This document shows, in pieces, positions 58,857 to 64,000 of a stretch of 64,000 nt of DNA. The position numbers and the translations under genes were made by a program. The stretch's first letter is position 1; each line of letters starts with the position of its first letter. Source of the stretch: Haberlea rhodopensis. Its lineage: Eukaryota; Streptophyta; Magnoliopsida; Lamiales; Gesneriaceae. The notes beneath the pieces are model-generated. The model did no database searches. It saw nothing but the letters and a program-made list of their open reading frames with translations, and was not told the DNA's origin. Location of the stretch: assembly GCA_907163345.1 (NCBI GenBank), contig CAJQUN010000036.1:1116001-1180000 (forward strand), read 5' to 3'.

Positions 58857-60883
58857 TGTAGGGTCTTCCTATCTTAACATCATTATAATAACGTATTATG
58901 GACTAAACAAGCATTTATAACATCTTAGGGTACCGGTTGTAGCTTTGAGCTAATAGGATTACAGGCCAAAATAAAATTTCAAAACTTATTATTTACATTT
59001 CCACAAATGAATGCTAACATTATAGATTTACACTACACCTAGAGTAGAGACTATCCAAAATCCTGTCTCCTAACTTCTTTCATGCTCCTCATAGCTCACT
59101 GTCTCAACCCGACCCTTAGCCCTTCAGTCCAAAAGTGTACCTATAGGAACAACCCATCATGAGCATGCACATCATTACTTAACATCATAAGACAATGGCA
59201 TATAAATAAATGCATGGGAATAATAGTTAACATATACTTCCTGGTTAATCGCATTAACCCACCCACTTTTGTTGTCCCTGTTTCATAGTCATGCATGTAA
59301 TCATTAGTTCTTGACATAAATGATTAAAATCATACTTCACTTAAATGCTCATAATCAACAATGTTAATTAGAAATGTGACTGTTCTGGTCCTGCTATGAC
59401 AGCGGCACAATTGGCCCCCTCGCTACGACATATAGCGGTACTGTGATATCCCTCACTACACCTTGATAGCGGATATATCTCCTCGCTAGCTATGTCAGCG
59501 GTAAGTACCTTCCTCGCTTGCCCATAACAACTACCGGAACATTCTAACATTTCTAATAACATAGTTTAACATACATCATAAACATTATAGCATCTTTACT
59601 CATCATAAACATCATCTTCACTTATCATAAGCATCATCATAAACATCATATCATCTTTACTCATCATAGACATCATTGTATCTTTACTTATCATAATCAT
59701 CATCATAAACATCATAAATACTTATGCAATCATTGCGTAGTCATAGTATATGAGTGTGTTTTACCGTCCGATGCCCGTACGTCTCTTACGTACCTTAATT
59801 CCCAAAAGTGGAGAAGTCGAAGAACTTTATCTCCTTGAAGTTGTTGGTACCTGGGATGGTTCTACTCAACCATACAAATCAATATTAGAAGCTAAATAAT
59901 AGCCAAATACCAAAAATTCAACAAAAATCATCATTTTTCATTTTTAAGCAACTGGCGATCAATCGCTGCATCGAGGCGATCGATCGCCTGACTTTTCTGC
60001 CTCGCGGTGATCGATCGTGCAATTTGTGGCGATCTATCGCCTGCTGTGCAAATCGCCACTGGCCTTCGGCGATCGATCGCCTCATATATGGCGATCGATC
60101 GCCACCTGCTGTGTGCGCGATTCTTCACCATTTTTGAGCATTTTCCATGCTCAATCTCATACCCTTCAAACCCAAACTTTCCAACAACACAAATATCATC
60201 ATAACTCACTAAAAACCACATGAAACACTTCAAAAATCATACCCCAACCACATCCAACAAATACCCAAAACAAACCCACATAAAAACTCAAATACCAACC
60301 AATATCAAAACTAAACATCATAAAAACTTTAGGAAGGGTTCCATACCTCTTGAGGACTCCAAATCTTAACAAAAATCCCACAATCAAAGGTTTTGTGAAG
60401 ATTTCTCCTTCCACTTTATGCCAAAATCGAAAATGTGAAGTGGGTAGGGTTTGAGAGTGGAATTGGGGATTTAAGAGTGGTGGGAAAAAGTGGGATAAAG
60501 GGGCGGGGGGGGGGGGGGGGGGGGGGGTATAGTGGGGTAAAGGGGTTATAAAAGTTTATTTTAAAATTGTACCCCAACAATTAACATGATGTATAAAATA
60601 CCCCAACATGGTATTTTAAAGCATTATACAAAAATGCAGCAACTTCCAATAAAACCATATTTTCCACATAATTAACAACCAATACAAGTAAATCATGTTA
60701 ACACCTCATTTCCCAACATGCATAACATGCACCCCGAAATGCAACCCCCGGGTCACGCCTATCATGTGTCTAAGCATTTCAACATGATAATTAATTCCAA
60801 CACATAATCAATTAGCATCATAATTAATCACATAAGCATAAATTAATGTCCAAATTGTAATTAATCATTTTGGGGATGTCACA
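58857..60883 (-). repeat. 5' LTR of element G (2027 bp)
   Basis: Pairs with 52153-54152. It contains the GATCGATC array 59953-60108, the 68-nt block 59861-59794 and the GTACGT hairpin 59793-59777. The length difference is mostly a 23-base G run at 60505-60527, which is a short G tract in the other copy. Confidence 0.93.
60505..60527. repeat. Homopolymer of 23 G
   Basis: An uninterrupted G run (C on the sense strand of G). The partner LTR has only GGGGGG at the matching site. Confidence 0.95.
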
Positions 60884-60888
60884 GGTAG

Positions 60889-62115
60889 TCCCGAGTACGT
60901 CGGAGTTGCGTAGAGGGATATTACAGCGGGCTCATAGCGGCCGATTTAGTGTCCACCCAGGCGGGAGGAAAATGTATAAGGATCTTTGTGATCAATTCTG
61001 GTGGAAACGGATGAAGCGTGTGTGATCGCTTTTTTCAAGAGGTGTTTAATCTGTCAGCAGGTTAAGACAGAGAGGCAGAGACTTTTTGGCGAGCTAAGGA
61101 GCTTAGAGATGCAGGAATGGAAGTGGGAGCACATATCTATGGACTTTGTGACCCACTTACCGAGGACTGCTTCGGGTTGTGATGCCATTTGGGTGATCGT
61201 AGATAAGCTGACGAAGGTAGCTCACTTCATTCCCTACTGTATGGCGTACACATACTTGAGGATGGCTTAGTTGTATGTTCGGGATATAGTGAGGCTACAC
61301 GGGATTCTAGTATCTATTGTATCACACAGAGATCCACGGTTCACATCTCATTTTTGGGGAGGCCTTCAGTCAGCTTTGGGTACTGAGGTAAGGTTGAGCA
61401 CAACATATGATCCCCAGACGGACGGTCAGACTGAGCGTACTATACAGACGCTCGAGGACATGATGTGGGCTTGTGTATTAGAGTTTAAAGCTTCATGGCA
61501 AGATTCACTGGCTCTGGTAGAGTTCTCTTACAACAATAGCTATCAGACGAGTATTCAGATGGCTCCATTTGAGGCTCTGTATGGTCGGCGCTATAGGTCG
61601 CCATTATATTGGGATGATTTGACCAGTAAAGTAGTAGGAGGACCCGAACTGATTCGGGAAATGGAGGATAAGATAAAGGTTATCTGTCAGCCAATGAAGG
61701 CAGCCAGAACAGGCAGGCAGCCTATGCCAATAAACGGCAGAAACCCTTGGAGTTTCAGTTGGGAGACAGGGTCTTTTTGAAGATCTCACCTTTCAGGGGT
61801 GTTGTGCGGTTTGGTATGTGCGGGAAATTATCTCCGAGGTATGTTGGACCGTATGAGATTTTCCACGTATCTATGTTGCGGAAATATGAGCCGTATCCGT
61901 CTCATGTGTTGCAGCCTTCTGAGATACAGTTAGATTCTGATGAGTCCTACGAGGGACGGTCAGTCAGGATTCTGGATAGAGCTGACCGCAGACTTCGGAA
62001 CAAAGTGATACCGATGGTCAGGGTTTAGTGGGATCATAGGGGTGTCGAGGAGGCCACGTGGGAGATGGAGCGGCATATGGTGCAGCACTACCCGGAACTA
62101 TTTTCTGGTATGTGA
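60889..62115 (+). pseudogene. Integrase and chromodomain of element D, broken
   Basis: The continuation after element G begins at the H of the HHCC finger (FSVHPGGRKMYKDL, then CLICQQVK near 61045). There is a frame change near 61020, TAG at 61268, a frame change near 61705, and TAG at 62026. The core has MDFVTHLPRT, VDKLTKVAHF and DGQTERTIQ. About 23 residues before VFHVSMLRKYEP are missing compared with element A (YEIFHVSML junction). The chromodomain part (WDHRGVEEATWE) ends at TGA 62113. Confidence 0.9.
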
Positions 62116-62170
62116 TTTATGTTTAGTTTCGTTTTGGGTAAGTGCATGCGATTTCGAGGGCGAAATCTTA

Positions 62171-62184
62171 TAAGTAGGGGAGTA
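62171..62184 (+). other. Polypurine tract of element D
   Basis: TAAGTAGGGGAGTA just before the 3' LTR start. Confidence 0.85.
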
Positions 62185-62185
62185 T

Positions 62186-64000
62186 TGTGATATCCACGAA
62201 ATAATTATATGCAAATTGGGCATTACTTATGTTTATGTGATTATTTATGGTGATAATTAAATTATGTGTTGGAATTAATTATCATGGTGGAATGCTTAGT
62301 CACATGGTAGGCGTGACCCAGTGGTGCATTTCGGGGTGCATGTTATGCATATTGGGAAATTGGGTGTTATCATGATTTATTTGTGATGGTTGATAATTAT
62401 TTGGTAAAGCATGTATTTAATTGAGATTTTGGTGCATTTTGGGAAAATGTTTTTAAATATCATGTTGGGATATTTTATACATCATGCTATTTATTGTGGT
62501 ACATGTTTAGTTTAAAACCCTTATACCCCCACTACCCCCACTTTCTCCCATCACTCTTTACAATCACCAATCACTCTTCCAAACCCTATCCCCAACCCAT
62601 TTTCGATTTTTGGCAAAAGAAGGAGGGAAAATCCTTGCAAAAGCTTGGTTGGTGAGATCCTTGGTTAGATTTAGAGTCCATAAGAGGTATGGATCCATCC
62701 TTGATGTTTTTATGGAGTTTGGTTTGGTTTTGAAATGGTATTTTGAGTTTTGAAATGGGTTTATTTTGGGTTGGTGTTGTTTTTGGTTGAGTGTTAGATT
62801 TTTGGTTGTTTTAAGGTGTATATTGAAGGCTTATGGTGTTTTTATGTTATTGGTTTGATGGTATGTGTGTTGGTATGGATTGGGAAGAATTGAGGAGCAA
62901 AAATTGTGTTTTTCGAAGTGCAGGAAGCGACGATCGATCGCCCGTTTTTGGCGATCGATCGCGCGCAGGCAGTGCGCTCTAGTAGCGCTTGGCGATCGAT
63001 CGCCATATTTGGGCGATCGATCGGTGGGGCTGGCGATCGATCGCGCCAAATGTGGCGATCGATCGCCGAGTGTAGAAAATTTTGGGTTCGGGCAGTGTGA
63101 TCTCGCGATCGATCGGGGCCTTGTGGCGATCGATCGCAAGTCACCAAAAAGTGTGATTTTGTTTATTTTTGTGGGATTTTTGGTATCGGACTATTATTGG
63201 CTCCTAATATTGGTTTGTGTGAATGTGTAGAACCATCCCAGGTGGCCCCACAACCTAGGAGATAAATTCCACAACACACCACATTTTGGAACTGAGGTAC
63301 GTAGTGAGACGTACGGGAATCGGACGGTAAAATGTACTCTTATACATTGAATTGGTTATGCATTATGGTTGCATACATAGTCTTGGTTATGCATCATGGG
63401 TGCATACATGGTTTGGTTATGCATTATGGTTGCATACATGGTTTGGTTATGCATACATGGTTTGGTTATGCATTACGGTTGCATGTGTATATTGGATGCA
63501 TTGGTGCATGTGATTGTGAGTCGAGATTATATTCCAGTGATGGAGAATACTTGCCGCCAGTGGCGTAGCGATGTGAATACTTGCCGCTGTCATACCGTAG
63601 CGATGAGAGAATATTTGCCGCTAATATGAAGCGAAGAACGTGACCGCTGTCATATTATAGCGAGGGATATTAGTGTCGCTGATATTGTCTAAGCGATGGG
63701 TATTTCCGCTGTCATGTTAACGCGAGGGGTATTATGCCACTGATATAATAAGACTTGGTAATTGAACATGGTATACATGGAATGCATGTCATGACATACA
63801 TATTGGTGTTATAATCTTGGATTGATTGTGAAACAGGAACAACCAAAGGGAGCATTAAATGTATTAAATACAAGAAGTGATTCGTATTTACGGTTTATGC
63901 ATTCTAAATTACAATCATATTATTGTGAATATGGTTTGTTACATGCTCATGGTTTTGGGGTTGTTTCCTGTAGGTACTTTTGGGCGGAAGGGCTAAGGCG
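62186..64000 (+). repeat. 3' LTR of element D, cut by the window end
   Basis: TGTGATATCC start. It parallels 37902-39991 and should extend about 270 bp beyond the window. GATCGATC array 62931-63140 (one unit more than the 5' copy), 66-nt block 63231-63296, GTACGT hairpin 63297-63314, ATGCA hairpins 63358-63484, CCGCT/AGCG hairpins about 63551-63725. Confidence 0.93.

Larger units (their letters stand above)
52153..60883 (-). mobile_element. Tekay/Del-type chromovirus G (TSD GGTAG)
   Basis: 8731 bp on the minus strand: 5' LTR 60883-58857, PBS 58852-58841, gag-pol 58650-54223, polypurine tract near 54160, 3' LTR 54152-52153. The exact TSD GGTAG is at 52148-52152 and 60884-60888. The LTRs differ at a few tens of sites over 2 kb, so G is older than the nearby Copia element but clearly younger than its host D. 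Confidence 0.95.
37902..64000 (+). mobile_element. Tekay/Del-type chromovirus D, outer element (3' LTR cut by window)
   Basis: Structure: 5' LTR 37902-39991, PBS 39996-40007, gag from 40204, protease to chromodomain in pieces up to 62115, polypurine tract about 62171-62184, 3' LTR from 62186 onward. It carries two later insertions, a Copia element at 41383-50102 and element G at 52153-60883. Without them D is about 8.6 kb plus the missing end. If intact, its TSD should repeat the bases before 37902 (ATAGA) just beyond the window. Confidence 0.93.

Overview
The window is plant nuclear DNA, almost certainly heterochromatin, made nearly entirely of retroelements inserted into one another. The evidence is the set of families present: Tekay/Del-type chromoviruses, Tat/Athila-type Ty3/gypsy LTRs, Ty1/copia elements primed by initiator tRNA-Met, and a decayed endogenous caulimovirid. 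I see no host protein-coding gene, tRNA or rRNA. Four exact 5-bp target-site duplications (TSDs) and several exact LTR ends let the order of insertion be read directly.

Layout. 1-2746: minus-strand Tekay-like element (part of gag-protease, PBS, 5' LTR), cut by the window edge. 2747-5294: 3' end and 3' LTR of a Tat/Athila-like element. 5295-7433: degenerate LTR and gag-like debris. 7439-13505: complete but decayed Copia element (TSD GGTAT). 13511-15831: AT-rich DNA with two candidate non-autonomous DNA elements. 16430-33040: endogenous pararetrovirus split by a four-level nest. A Tekay-family solo LTR (17348-29827, TSD CAATC) contains a complete Tekay element A (18694-29481, TSD ATTGG), whose 3' LTR contains another solo LTR B (25198-27686, TSD CTTGG). 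33031-37901: a 5' LTR plus PBS (E) and two opposed Tat-type LTR pieces. 37902 to the end: Tekay element D, split by a young Copia element (41383-50102, TSD AGACA) and by minus-strand Tekay element G (52153-60883, TSD GGTAG).

How it works together. The Tekay copies share one gag-protease-RT-RNase H-integrase-chromodomain frame. All are broken by nonsense codons, frameshifts or deletions, so any movement would need proteins supplied in trans. The Copia element at 41383-50102 has near-identical LTRs and a 1288-codon frame, and is the only copy close to coding-competent, although its gag start is out of register.

The most unusual signal is in the Tekay-family LTRs. Families that differ elsewhere share one modular plan: a splice-donor-like site, an array of GATCGATC palindromes, a 63-68 nt block bounded by splice-like AG and AG|GTACGT, a hairpin around that donor, tandem short hairpins with 7-nt loops and covarying stems, and a CTACTC/GAGTAG hairpin near the LTR end. 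I read this as a candidate intron-bearing LTR. The palindrome array also occurs in the unrelated Tat/Athila-like LTRs but in neither Copia element nor the pararetrovirus.
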